The notes under the pieces: model-generated
What the model saw: only the letters and a program-made list of their open reading frames with translations
Database searches by the model: none
Told to the model about the DNA's origin: nothing
Assembly (NCBI GenBank): GCA_001600495.1
Contig: BCKE01000009.1
Location: 320,508-384,507, forward strand
Length of the DNA: 64,000 nucleotides
From: Pilasporangium apinafurcum
Taxonomy: Eukaryota; Oomycota; Peronosporomycetes; Pythiales; Pythiaceae
Direction of reading: 5' to 3'
Position numbers and translations under genes: made by a program
In this document: in pieces, positions 21,096 through 31,998 of the stretch
Layout: the number at the start of each line of letters is the position of its first letter
Position numbering within the stretch: the first letter of the stretch is position 1

Positions 21096-23342
21096 ATGCA
21101 ATTCAATACTATCAAGCTCGGTTTTCTCTTGGCCTGTTATCACGCCTTTTTGGCTGTGCAGACATACGCGATCGACACTTACGATGTCGTGGTCGTCGGC
21201 AGTGGACCCGGTGGGCTCGTTGCTGCAGAGTACCTCTCAAGAGACGCAAACGTGAAGGTGCTAGTGCTTGAGGCCGGTGGACCTTCGTTACAAGCCACTG
21301 GGGGTACGGACGCCCCTTCATATTCCCAATCCAAAGGGTACACCAAATTTGACATTCCAGGCGAATACGACGGCTCTGCGTCCATTTTCAATAATGCCAA
21401 TGCCAAGTACCGAATCGACTACGTCGACGGCCAAACGATGTTCCTTGGGCAACTCGTTGGTGGCTGCTCATCGATCAATGGAGCGCTATATTTCCGTACA
21501 CCAGACTCGTACGTGACTGAGACGCAGTGGCCGTTCTCACCCGATCAAGTAAATAATCTCTTTGACGACATGGAGCAAATGTTTGGACACACGGACAATC
21601 CGTCTCCTGACGGTAAACGATATGCTCAAGAAGGCTACAAAATCGCCGCAAATGCGTTTAAAAACCATGGTGGCTATAGTGAACGCACACTGAATGATCC
21701 TCAGGCAAGAAACGCCAAATCCAAGACTTTTGGCCACCCACCATTTGCGATCAAGAACGGCCTACGTGACTCGCCCGCAAAGACAATGTGGGGGCCGATG
21801 CAGGCGCGCAGCAACGTGAAATTGCTGACCAACGCTAAGGTGTCGTATATCAAGCAATCCAAAGGCAAAGCGACCGGTGTGGTATATAACAATGATATCG
21901 AGGTTGCCTTGAGCGCTAGAGGCGCAGTGATCATGGCAGCCGGCGCTTTGGGGACTCCGAAAGTGCTGATACAGAGTGGTATTGGCCCATGGGATCAGCT
22001 GCAAATTCTCAAGGGATTGAATCGATTCCGAGGTGTCAATGGCGACACTAGCACGTGGGTGGTTAACGAAAATGTTGGCAAGCATATATTTGACACGACG
22101 CTCGTGCTGCCAACGTTTAGCCATCCAAACATGAAGTCATTTCACTACCAAAACATCCCTCAAGATGCCAAGGACCAGTACATGCGCGACCAAACGGGAC
22201 CACTCTCCTTCCCTGGTCCATTGCTGATCGCATACGACAACTACCAAGTCAATGGACGCATGTATCAATTCCAGGCAACCATCTTGACGAACGGCATGGG
22301 CGATTTGTACGGCCGTGATGACACTTTCACAGCGGCACTTTACATCAACAACCCCGAATCGCGTGACTTTGCTTCGTTTGATGCGAATGGCAAATACCGC
22401 GCAATGACACAGTGGTCGTTGTACATGTCGACATCCAACGACAAGGCTGCCATGAAAGACTACACGCAGAAGGTCGTTGACATGCTGCAGAAAGAAGGCG
22501 CGACATTTTTACCTGGATCAAATGGTAAACGTGTAAGCGATTGGGTGTCGGAACAGAGTGGATTGATCACACATCACTTTGGTGGATCCTGCTATGTGTC
22601 GAAAGATACCAATGATCGCAGTCGCTGTGCTGATGAGAAACTCCGCGTAATCGGTACAAGCAACATATACGTGAGCGACGCCAGTGCTATGAGGGACGGT
22701 ACGGTGAATCCTTATGGATTCATCATGTACACAGGCCGCCAAGTCGGCGCGTTGGTCAAAGACCAACTGCGTACAGGCCAAACACCAGCCTCAACGACGC
22801 CAGGATCTACTCCAGAATCAAAAGGTTCTTGTAGCTTGGAGCACGATGTGGACTACAATGGAAACGATGTTGGTAACGCACCCAGTGGTAGCGCAGAAGG
22901 ATGCTGCGCGATGTGCCAGGCTCGATCGAATTGCAAGGTGTTCACGTGGACCAACTACAATGGCGGCACATGCTGGTTCAAGAGCAACAAAGGATCAAAG
23001 ACGAACAACAGCGGTGCGATCTCAGCAGTCATTGGTAATGCCGGCACTGGGTGCTCTAGGATTGAGGAAGGTGTGGACTACACCGGAAATGATGTGGGTA
23101 GCGCTCGCTCGTCCACGGCAGAGGGCTGTTGCAACATCTGCAAGGCAAAGAGTGGATGCAAAGCATTTACGTGGACAAATTACGAGCAAGGCACTTGTTG
23201 GCTAAAGAGTGGGAAAGGTTCGACTACTAAAACCTCTGGTGCACGATCGGCCGTAGTATCTGGATCAACAATCATCAAGAAGCGATTTAAAGTTACCAAC
23301 GATGAAAGCATTCACGTGCATGTCAAAGTGCACTCGGAATGA
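21096..23342 (+). CDS. Secreted GMC oxidoreductase with two C-terminal PAN/Apple domains
   Basis: Intronless, 748 aa. A signal peptide (LGFLLACYHAFLAVQTYA) precedes the FAD-binding motif VVVVGSGPGGLVAAEYL. GQLVGGCSSINGALYFRTP is the GMC signature 1 region, and AGALGTPKVLIQSGIGP is signature 2. The GMC C-terminal domain carries HHFGGSCYVSKD and the conserved NPYGFIMYTGRQVG. A Thr/Pro linker leads to two PAN/Apple repeats of about 70 residues each (starting near 578 and 652). Each has a GCC..C......C..FTWTNY....CW pattern, and the two are clearly duplicated (both contain DVDY/GVDY...GNDVG). The likely reaction is FAD-dependent oxidation of sugars or alcohols outside the cell, with PAN modules binding carbohydrate or protein, as in oomycete CBEL-type proteins. 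Confidence 0.9.
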   Translation: MQFNTIKLGFLLACYHAFLAVQTYAIDTYDVVVVGSGPGGLVAAEYLSRDANVKVLVLEAGGPSLQATGGTDAPSYSQSKGYTKFDIPGEYDGSASIFNNANAKYRIDYVDGQTMFLGQLVGGCSSINGALYFRTPDSYVTETQWPFSPDQVNNLFDDMEQMFGHTDNPSPDGKRYAQEGYKIAANAFKNHGGYSERTLNDPQARNAKSKTFGHPPFAIKNGLRDSPAKTMWGPMQARSNVKLLTNAKVSYIKQSKGKATGVVYNNDIEVALSARGAVIMAAGALGTPKVLIQSGIGPWDQLQILKGLNRFRGVNGDTSTWVVNENVGKHIFDTTLVLPTFSHPNMKSFHYQNIPQDAKDQYMRDQTGPLSFPGPLLIAYDNYQVNGRMYQFQATILTNGMGDLYGRDDTFTAALYINNPESRDFASFDANGKYRAMTQWSLYMSTSNDKAAMKDYTQKVVDMLQKEGATFLPGSNGKRVSDWVSEQSGLITHHFGGSCYVSKDTNDRSRCADEKLRVIGTSNIYVSDASAMRDGTVNPYGFIMYTGRQVGALVKDQLRTGQTPASTTPGSTPESKGSCSLEHDVDYNGNDVGNAPSGSAEGCCAMCQARSNCKVFTWTNYNGGTCWFKSNKGSKTNNSGAISAVIGNAGTGCSRIEEGVDYTGNDVGSARSSTAEGCCNICKAKSGCKAFTWTNYEQGTCWLKSGKGSTTKTSGARSAVVSGSTIIKKRFKVTNDESIHVHVKVHSE

Positions 23343-23359
23343 ACAATCGAACGACTTCA

Positions 23360-23780
23360 TGGACTACTACGTAGTTCATGACACCAGACAGGTTAGTCTT
23401 GATTGCAATACTGTTTATGTACGCGACGATCGTTCATCCATGTATTGTACATCTAGTCAACAGTGGCAGTGAAGAATAATCGATTCTTTTATCCTTTTTT
23501 TTTTCAGTCATGTGTTGAATGTGGTAGACTCGTTCATTGCCAGCATTGCTACCAATGCGCAAAAAAAGATATGAAATCTCGCTATTCGGTTGGCTGAATC
23601 GAACGGATCATTCGTCGAATGATCTTTGCGGTATGACTCACGGGTCTAACTGATATAGACCCATGACCATCAGACCCAAACCCGTCCAAAGTTTTTGTCC
23701 CCATCGAGCATATTGAAATTTGCCTGAAAGTCATCGGCACAAGTGACCAACAAGTGCAAGAAGCGATTGCTCTAGCGTAG
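23360..23780 (+). pseudogene. Small zinc-finger/KH-like frame interrupted by three TGA codons
   Basis: A short exon (23360-23392) and a convincing intron (GTTAGT donor; poly-T plus TTTTCAG acceptor at 23507) lead to one reading frame, 23508-23780. It begins SCVECGRLVHCQHCYQCAKK, a Cys/His-rich zinc-binding-like segment. It then reads through TGA at 23595, 23634 and about 23664 to VFVPIEHIEICLKVIGTSDQ and QVQEAIALA, which looks like the second half of a KH RNA-binding domain. The final stop is TAG at 23778. Other genes in the window use TGA as a stop, so the simplest reading is a decaying gene (CGA-to-TGA changes) or a 40-aa product ending at the first TGA. Confidence 0.4.
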
Positions 23781-23793
23781 GAAGAGCAGAGAG

Positions 23794-26415
23794 ATGTTGC
23801 CAAGCATGTACAATAGCAAGAAGCCTGTGAACTCCGTTATAGAACCACTCAACGGTGACGGTAGCACGCTCTCGCGCAAGGAAAAACGCTCGCTTAAGCA
23901 AAAAGACAAAAAGAAAACAAGTTGCACCAAGAAGATGAGCACAGCAATTGGGGATGAAGAGCTATGTGACCGTGATAAAGAGAATGAAAGCAATAGCAGC
24001 AATAAGGCTATAGATGAGACTAATATACGAGCCGCAAATGGGCCAACGATCGTGGCGACGTCGCAGCAGAGTCGGTTCCATACAGTCACATATGACGAAT
24101 TTGGCAAGAACGTGTTGCTGAACCAGTTCACACTCTCAATTGTTAGTCCATCGCCATCGAGCAAAAGGAATGGTGCTTCCGCAGGAGGAACAACGGTCGA
24201 GTTGTTGCGTGATACGCAATTGAAGCTGAATTATGGCACGAAATATGGCCTCATTGGGCCCAATGGTATCGGGAAATCGACACTATTGCAAGCGCTCGCG
24301 GATGGATTGGTCGAGAATTTGCCGTCAGCGCTGAAGATTTTGTACGTGAATCAGCTTGATACGTCGTCATTTACGGCTGAAACTGCGGCGCGATCGGTAC
24401 TCCAGACGGTGTTGGACGCTGATACGCGCATAGCAGATGTCAAATCTAAGTTGAAGATCTTGCAGCCAGTGTTGCTCGGTAACAGTGACTATCAGGATAC
24501 AAACCTGTCATTTGTATCGCACAAAGTAGAATTATTGCATGCACTGCTGCGGATTCGACTGGTGGAAGCAGAGGAAGCGATGGAGGCCGCGGCAAAAACG
24601 GCCATTAAACGCAGCGGCATGCGCGGCAAAGATGCTCGGTTGCGACTGCTCGAGGCAGAGCACAAGGTTGCAACACTGAAAACCGAAGTTGCTTGTTTAG
24701 TTGCAAATGCTGATAAAGACCCCAGTGAAGCAGGGGACGACGTGCACCAATTGCTAGAAAGAGTGACAGAAGCCGACATCCTGCGCGACATTCATGAGAA
24801 AATTCAAGAATACCAAATGGCGCTGAAGAATCTGGACGAAGCGTCTATGGAAGCACGTGCAAGGCGTATTTTGAGCAGCATGGGTGTCGATGCCGCCAAG
24901 CAAGAAGCGTCGCTGTCGTCGCTGAGTGGTGGTTGGCAAGTACGAATTCTACTGGCACGTGTGCTCTTCATGGAACCAGATTTCCTGTTGCTGGATGAAC
25001 CGACCAATCATTTGGACATGCCATCCATTCTATGGCTGAAAGATTACTTGCTTACGCTGGAAGATGTGCTTGGTAGTCCTGTTACAATTGTTTTGGTCTC
25101 GCATGATCGCTTCTTCTTGAATGCTATTGCTGAAGAAATTATTCTGTTCCGAGGATATGACAAGACATTGGCGTACTTTGATGGGAACTATGACTCTTAT
25201 GAAGAAACGATGGTGACGAAGAAGCTCTTTAACGAGCGGTTGCAGATAAAACTCGATCAAAAAACCGAAAAAATGACCAAAACGGTGGCCAAGATGGCAC
25301 AGCAGGGTGCCAAGGCAAAAGACGATAAGAAACTGGCAGCAGCAGCCTCAAAGAAGAAGAAAATGGAGCGCATCGGTAACGAAGTGAACGAAAAGGGGCA
25401 TCGCTTCAAGTTAAATCGAGATCGTGCCGGGTACCACTTTTCAATTCGTGATGGAGCGGAAGACACAGCCAAATATGAGACTGAGACCTCATATTCGTCA
25501 TGGAAAGTCTTGGCAAAGAGTCCACCGCAGATCCGAAACTTGACGAATCTCAAGAATACTACGATGGTTTCATTGGAAAACGTGTCATTTCGGTATAATA
25601 CGTCTTCAAACGACACCAGTGCGTTGTCTACGCGAACGAAGGCATCAACGCCATTAGTGATGGAGAATTTGAATTTGACAATCAATTACGGTGAGAAAGT
25701 GATACTGGTCGGACGAAACGGTGCTGGTAAGACCACACTGATGAAGCTACTCAACCGAGTAATCACACCGACGAGTGGAAAAGCCGTGTACTTTCATGGG
25801 GCTCGAGTCTCTTCGCTCATGCAGCACAACGTCGAAGACCTGAAACGGCATGAGTGGTCAAGGAGACTTACACCGCTCGAACTACTTCGGAAAACGTTGG
25901 AGAATGAGAACAATTCACCTGAAGGACTGTTGAACACTCCGCTACAGGACTCACAGGCACGCGAGGGTAAATTGCGTGCCCATCTTAGTAGTTTTGGCGT
26001 CAGTGGTGATACGGCGGCGGCTGTACCGCTTGAATCACTTTCCGGTGGGCAATTAGTACGGGTTGGACTGGCGTATGCGACGTTTCCATACCCACCGCAT
26101 GTGCTGCTGCTGGATGAACCGACGAACCACTTGGATATGAGCACGATCCAATTGTTGGGCGAGGCACTACGAAATTATGAAGGTGCGATTGTGCTGATAT
26201 CACATGACGTGCATTTCCTAGAGATTTTATGTGGCTCGTCAAGATACAATGAAGGCAATGCCGATGATGACTTTGATGATAAAGCATCTTCACCTATTAG
26301 GGTGTTGGAAGTAAGCAAGAAGAAAGGCATTGTCTCCATCCAGCAGCTCGAGAATGGCGTTGATGCCTATCGAGAGAAGGAAGAACGAAGGAATGCCTCC
26401 TTAGGGCGAGTTTAA
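23794..26415 (+). CDS. ABC-F family ATPase (GCN20-type)
   Basis: Intronless, 873 aa, with two ABC cassettes and no membrane segments, so it is a soluble ABC-F protein. Cassette 1 has Walker A GPNGIGKST, signature LSGGWQVRILLARVLF and Walker B LLLDEPTNHLDM. Cassette 2 has GRNGAGKTT, LSGGQLVRVGLAYA and a second LLLDEPTNHLDM. Between them is a long charged coiled-coil linker rich in Lys and Ala (KMAQQGAKAKDDKKLAAAA). ABC-F proteins of this kind bind ribosomes and act in translation control. The N-terminus is Lys/Ser-rich and low complexity. Cassette 1 contains an inserted helical segment of about 120 residues between Walker A and signature, typical of the family's arm region. Whether it is ABCF1, 2 or 3 is not settled. 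Confidence 0.93.
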   Translation: MLPSMYNSKKPVNSVIEPLNGDGSTLSRKEKRSLKQKDKKKTSCTKKMSTAIGDEELCDRDKENESNSSNKAIDETNIRAANGPTIVATSQQSRFHTVTYDEFGKNVLLNQFTLSIVSPSPSSKRNGASAGGTTVELLRDTQLKLNYGTKYGLIGPNGIGKSTLLQALADGLVENLPSALKILYVNQLDTSSFTAETAARSVLQTVLDADTRIADVKSKLKILQPVLLGNSDYQDTNLSFVSHKVELLHALLRIRLVEAEEAMEAAAKTAIKRSGMRGKDARLRLLEAEHKVATLKTEVACLVANADKDPSEAGDDVHQLLERVTEADILRDIHEKIQEYQMALKNLDEASMEARARRILSSMGVDAAKQEASLSSLSGGWQVRILLARVLFMEPDFLLLDEPTNHLDMPSILWLKDYLLTLEDVLGSPVTIVLVSHDRFFLNAIAEEIILFRGYDKTLAYFDGNYDSYEETMVTKKLFNERLQIKLDQKTEKMTKTVAKMAQQGAKAKDDKKLAAAASKKKKMERIGNEVNEKGHRFKLNRDRAGYHFSIRDGAEDTAKYETETSYSSWKVLAKSPPQIRNLTNLKNTTMVSLENVSFRYNTSSNDTSALSTRTKASTPLVMENLNLTINYGEKVILVGRNGAGKTTLMKLLNRVITPTSGKAVYFHGARVSSLMQHNVEDLKRHEWSRRLTPLELLRKTLENENNSPEGLLNTPLQDSQAREGKLRAHLSSFGVSGDTAAAVPLESLSGGQLVRVGLAYATFPYPPHVLLLDEPTNHLDMSTIQLLGEALRNYEGAIVLISHDVHFLEILCGSSRYNEGNADDDFDDKASSPIRVLEVSKKKGIVSIQQLENGVDAYREKEERRNASLGRV

Positions 26416-26589
26416 TATCTTTAAGAAGAATTTTAAAGTAATGTGCAGCCATCCTCCATTTTAGGATCATCAATTGAGAACTATCGTTTGCATAAACACG
26501 CATCCACCCACTGAATTCTTGATGGGCTCACCTAAATAGTTGAAGAGAAGAAGTGCAAGCGAGAGCAACAGCAAAAAGCGTCATTCATT

Positions 26590-27138
26590 ATGACCATCGA
26601 CTCATTACATGTGGTGCAACAATTTAAGGAAGAGCATGTGCATGAGCAACAGCAACAGGAGAAGCGTACTGCTCGAAAACCTTTGCGGCATACACTGTCT
26701 ACTGTGGTTCAATCGACAGGAACAGGATTCATTTACGGCACGCTCTTCGGTACGGTGATCCATGTTTTCAATGGCATTCGCGCTGCACCAAAACACCAAC
26801 GGCTTAAAGGAGCTTTCCATCACGCAAAGTCACAAGTTCCAGAAACCGCGGGAAGGATCGCGATGGTCACGTGCCTGTTTCGATTCACCTCGCTCGGGTT
26901 GGAGCGTGTACGGGATAAAAACGATATGTGGAATGTATTGTTAGCCGCACCAATCGCAGGTGCGTTCATTAAAATTCGGCATGGCCCCAGAGCGGCTTTG
27001 CATAGTGCGTTCGCGTTTGGGAGTTTTGCGGTAGTTGTGATCGCATGTAGCAAAGTCGAAGCCAAGATGGTGCATGAAGACATACCACCCGGTGAGCTGC
27101 TCGAGGAAATCGCCTTCGCTGAAGAAATAGATGAATGA
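26590..27138 (+). CDS. Tim17/Tim22/Tim23 family inner-membrane protein
   Basis: Intronless, 182 aa. The region STGTGFIYGTLFGTVIHVFNG, followed by ETAGRIAMVTCLFRFTSLGLERVRDKNDMWN and AAPIAGAFIKIRHGPRAALHSAFAF, has the glycine-rich helices and the G...F.G...........R..............G...G pattern of the Tim17/22/23 superfamily. Probable location is the mitochondrial inner (or possibly outer/plastid) membrane, with a role in protein import or a related function. The first 35 residues are Gln/Lys-rich and the last 25 acidic. It does not look like canonical Tim17 or Tim23, so it may be one of the divergent family members. It follows the ABC-F gene on the same strand by 174 bases. Confidence 0.65.
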   Translation: MTIDSLHVVQQFKEEHVHEQQQQEKRTARKPLRHTLSTVVQSTGTGFIYGTLFGTVIHVFNGIRAAPKHQRLKGAFHHAKSQVPETAGRIAMVTCLFRFTSLGLERVRDKNDMWNVLLAAPIAGAFIKIRHGPRAALHSAFAFGSFAVVVIACSKVEAKMVHEDIPPGELLEEIAFAEEIDE

Positions 27139-29682
27139 GTCATGACGGGTTATCCATGCAAAAAAAGATAATCTGATGGTCGATGCTTCCATTTTCATTG
27201 ATCAAGCGGAGTTGGTGGGATGCTGGTCATGACAAACCCTCTAAAAAGACACGGCACAGCGACCGCTAAATTTACCGTATTGTACTTGTCGCCACATTAT
27301 ACCGTTTTCAGGATCTCTCGAAAAAAATTACCGTCACATTTATCAAGTTTGATATCACTTTGTAAAAATAAATTTACTGTGAGAGATTCCAAAAACGTTG
27401 CATTGCGCTGATGTACTTTCGCTTCCCGAACGGGTTCATGCTCCATGTGAACATATTAGACAGATACTGCACCACCGCATTGGAATCAGCAGCAACTGCC
27501 CATATTGCATCTCTTTGTCTACAAGCATCACTTGCGTAGTGTACAAATTGGGTACGCAAGCATTCAGGCGTTCAATCATCAGTGTTGGTGCTGTACAGTA
27601 AAGTGAAAATTTATGCCCAATTTCCACTCAGTGTTCAACATTGAAGCTGCATTTGTGTTTAGTCTTGTTTCCTGGTGAAGACTTCCCAAGCTTTCCTTCA
27701 GTGTGGACGTTTACACTATCGGTCGTAACGGACGTTGATGATGGAGGGCCGTCTCCTCTCGCGATTCGAAAACACATTTTCTTTCCAAAATGGGCTGGTG
27801 CATTTGCATCCCTTCTTCTCTCTGCCATCTCCCACCGAAATGTAGTGATGAAGAAATCATATTTACTAGAAGCAGACTAACAAGTGGAAGCTCTTTGTCA
27901 TCAATGTTCCTCGCCCACCTGCTTCAACTGATTGCAGGTGCGGCATGTTGTAGTTCAAGCATGATGGAGGGTGCACGTTTTGAGATTGCCGTCGGTTCAT
28001 CGAGTGCGAGAGGGTACCAAATGAAATAGCATGGACTTAACGTGCAAAAATGCCAGGAGTCTTGTTGGTCTTGAATAAATTCGGAGCCTTTAAAAAATCG
28101 AAATAAATGACGAAGAAAGCGGTACCTTACACGAAATTAATCAACAGTCGGCTTTCTGAAGTAAATCCTCTGTATTTTTATTTTATGTTGCCATTTTTTA
28201 TTTTACAAAAAGTTCAACACTTTTATATAGTGTGCAATCTTTGTTGCGTGGAGCGAGTTGGGTTGAGGTTTTTCGTGTGATGTGCAGAGGAAGACTCTTT
28301 TCTCTTGTACACTTGTAGATTTATGACTATATGGTATTGCATTTTTCTGCTGGGAGGAATTTCTGAAGTTCCTCGTTTGCATTTTGACTGAGGTGTGGCT
28401 GCTATTGAACTTGAACAATACTGTAGAAATCGTCCCACGTTCTTAAAGAAAGGAGAAAGTGCATGCATGCACGTTCGATCATGTCTGATTCTTCTATCGC
28501 ATGATAAACCCGCCACAACTGTATGTATTACAAGTAGCAATATCAATTGGATTCAGTTTAGCAATCGATACAAATATGTCGTTTAGCAAGTGCGATTGCA
28601 CCGTGACGACTGTGAATAAACCTGTATACTCCATGCCCCGAAACGGTAAATTGTATGGGTAATAAATCTAACAAGATTGAGATGGGTGCCTGACTGCTGG
28701 GTAGACGGCATCTAAATGGCTTTGGCTTCAGTTGGTGGTGGGAAGAACGTTTGAAGTTCGTTCGATCAGTCCGTTCAGCCGTCGTCTTGAACTTGAACTT
28801 CACTCCCGAAACTTCAGTTGCAGTTTGTGGATAGGGTTTGGGTGGGACGCGAGACCAACCACACAGATACACAGAACCGGAACATGGCAATCGTAACTGT
28901 GGACATAAAAAACCTCGAAGGTTTTTCATTTACAGAAAGCTGACGTTGAAATGTGGGAGCTTCAACGTTGCAGGACCCCGCCTTCAAGTATTTTTTTTTT
29001 TCTTTGCACAGGGTGGTTGTTCCTGAATTTTTTGCACTTCAAACTCCATCACGCTAAATGGCAGGGAGTCTAGTTGGCTGCCTTGCGTTTTACGATGTTG
29101 ACATCATCGTCGTGTTGATGGGCTTGGCGCAACCACCAATTCTTTTCTTGCAAAATAAAAAATCTCTTCAGCTCCTCCTCATTCTGTTTGCATATGTGTG
29201 TATGCGTGTGAAGGAACTTGCATTTTGGTCACAGTTAGGTACCGTCCATGCTCTTCCACACTTCACATAAAACGAACCAACTAACTGAACTAACATCACC
29301 TAAACATCGTAAGCAAAGTGGGAATGACGAGTCGATTTGGGTTTTGTGAATTCATTTCTTCGCGTAATTTTTCCTTTCTTCAAGACGCCATCAAAAAAAA
29401 ACAATATAACTCGCCAGTTTGTAAAAAAAATGGCCGTTTTTTGTTCGACTTTACATAGCCTGTTTGCTTTGCTTTTTCTCTCTTTTTTTGTTCTATACGC
29501 CCACAGAAATCATTAGTGGAGTGTGATGGCCAGTAGGCTCACTAGATTTCCCATTTCAGATTCCTCCTCCTCTGCCTAAAGTTCAAGAAAGCGAGAGTTG
29601 GCCTCTTTGCACAGGAAAAACAAACAAAAAATACCGATCCCTCCAGAAAGAAAGTAAAAAAAAAAGAAACTCAGAAGTGCCC
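27139..29682. other. Long intergenic region, nothing firmly supported
   Basis: About 2.5 kb with only short open frames. AT-rich patches occur at about 28060-28215 and 29385-29500. A minus-strand frame of 123 codons at 28558-28929 has no recognisable domain. The last 100 bases are a purine-rich leader for the following gene. Confidence 0.45.
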
Positions 29683-31480
29683 ATGACGTCTCTCGCGTCG
29701 CCAGCCACGATGCGCGCTTCGTCGTCATCATCGACGACATTATCACTTCGAGACACTGCCACACACAACTCGGTGGCACACCACCAAGTGACGTCAGACA
29801 GGAATAACATTAGCAGGTCGGCGTTCGAGTTGCCAAAATTACGCATCCCCAGCGATTCCGAAGTCCAAGAACATACTACCACCACCACCCAACACTCTAG
29901 CTCCTCGTCAACTGCCACCATGGAAACTGCTTCTCATTATACGAGAACAACAAGTAGTAACTACTATTATCAAAACAATAACCATTCGACGGAAAGTCGG
30001 TCGATTCATATGCCAGCGGTCGATGAATTGAAGAATGGCGGTGGATCTGTGACAAGCTCGCCTTCATCTCCATCTGGGTTCTTTGATCATGCTGATAGTA
30101 ATAAGGTACATTTCCAACTGTGTTGTCTTAGATTAGTTAATATTGTGACTAACCTAGTTCTGGTTCTGGTGGTAGTTTGGTTTGACGCACTTACTGGAAG
30201 CAGCGGAACAAGTTCGACGTCCAAATCTCCATCCACACAACTCGTTCACATTCACACACGAGTATCGTCCACAATCCCTGAAGCGAGTATATGACGACAG
30301 CAAGCAGACCAATCACAACAATTACAATCACCAGCATCAGGATTTACCCTCCATTGCCACTAAGATGCACTCAATTGGGTATCTCATTGATAATGAACGT
30401 GCGTTCAAGCGTGCTCGTCCGGACGTGAGTGTTGACCTTCGGTCGTCCTACCAGCTATTGGGAACCCTACCTCACCAGCAACAACCAGACTTTCATCATC
30501 AGCATCCTCTACGTCAACAACAACCACAACAAACAATGTTGTCGTCGTTCCAAGTCCCTAGTGAGGAGATCCGAAGTCCCGTTCACAGCGCTGGTGGCTC
30601 CATCTCCCCAGGCACTACTACTGGCGTTGGTGGTGTGGTTGAGCCTCACATGGTCTGGGAGACCGTGCTTGCCAGTGGCAAGTTTCCTCAAGACATTTGC
30701 CTGAGCGAGAACACCCCATCGACGAACGGCAAGAGCAGTACCTCGCCCACAGCGAGGAGTCCTGTGAAGCAAGGGCGATGGACCTGTGATGAGAAAGAGT
30801 TTGCTGAGGCGCTGATCCAGTCTGTTCGTAGTGGGGAAGCTGTACTGCCACCTAATGTCTCACTGCGCAAGTTCATCGCCGATAGTCTCCAGTGCAAGGC
30901 GATGCGGGTGAGCAAGAAGTTTCGTAGTCTTCGTGCTTGCCACAGCCCTCAGAACACGGCAACAGCAGAAGAGGCGGATTCGACATTTAACCCGCTCAGT
31001 TTGAAGTCCATCATGAATAACGACAACCCAGTGGAGGAAGAAAAAGGCGAAAGTGCTATAGTAAACCATGTTATGAGTCCAGCTGCTCGCAGTATCAACG
31101 AGAAGAAGAACAACCGCGTGCTGAAACGGTCGGACTACTCGCAGCACGGCGTTGTGCGTAGTGGAAGGTGGTCTATTGAAGAGGAGAACTACGCCAAAGC
31201 CATGATTGAGGCGTTCAAAGCTGGGTACCTGCCGTTGCATGGGAATGTGTCATTGCGGAAATTCTTATCGGAGGTGCTCGTGTGCCACCCGATGCGCATC
31301 AGCAAAAAATTTGTGGGATACGTGCGCAAGTACCACTGGTATCGCATCGCGGCGGGCAAGTGTGATCCTGAGGCCCGTCGCCAGGCGCTGCAGCATCTGA
31401 GTCACCTCGAACGGATTTTCTGGGCGTCATTGCAGCAAACGAACGAGTGGACTGGCGCATTGCGTCAAGAAGAGCAGTGA
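29683..31480 (+). CDS. Protein with two 'GRW-EE...PMRISKKF' SANT-like repeats
   Basis: Two exons, 29683-30105 and 30176-31480, 575 aa. The first 330 residues are low complexity (Ser/Thr, His/Gln, Asn runs). Two repeats of about 52 residues follow, near 338-390 and 468-520. Repeat 1 has GRWTCDEKEFAEALI, then NVSLRKFIADSLQC and AMRVSKKF. Repeat 2 has GRWSIEEENYAKAMIEAFKAG, then NVSLRKFLSEVLVC and PMRISKKF. The W..EE start and helical spacing recall Myb/SANT modules. Similar repeats occur in stramenopile proteins, as far as I recall, without an established function. A nuclear, DNA- or chromatin-associated role is inferred from the SANT-like look and the disordered polar N-terminus. KRVYDDSK and KRARPD are possible basic signals. 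Confidence 0.75.
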
Positions 31481-31998
31481 AAAGGTAACGAGGAAACGTA
31501 TTTATGAACGAGTGATGAAGATTAGCATTAGTAGTAATAGTAGTAGTAGCATGGTATGATGTGATTCGATGTTGCTGTTGATAGTCAAGGTCATGTGGAA
31601 ACAGCTAATGGATGTGAATATTTTATTTGAAAGGATATATATGCTATTCCCTAGTTTGTAACAGTGGTTGAACTTTGAACTTCAACTGCAACAAATGAGC
31701 CACAATGTTCACAACGGGACTTGAACTTCCGTCCACGTGGGGGGTATGTGCGTCACCCATCACCCCCACTTTGCTCGTCCATGTTCCTTGGGACTATAGC
31801 GTATTGCGTCATAATACAGGACTCTCGAACTAGAATTTATTTTACCCGAGTAATCAATATATTACTTTGTAAGTTTTTTTGTCTGTAAAAATTTAATGTT
31901 AAATGGTTTTACCGTGAGGGACTAGTGCTTTTGCCGTTACCGTTCGATATTCCGTTAAATTTTACAGGGAGAGCTGAAGAAACGTACGTGTCATCACT
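31481..31998. other. Intergenic
   Basis: 3' flank of the repeat protein and promoter of the RFT1-like gene. An AT-rich stretch lies at about 31830-31900. No gene supported. Confidence 0.4.

Noticed and set aside
28558-28929. Minus-strand frame of 123 codons in the long intergenic region
   Set aside because: Cys/Arg/Ser-rich with no domain, signal peptide or plausible splice partner; likely chance.
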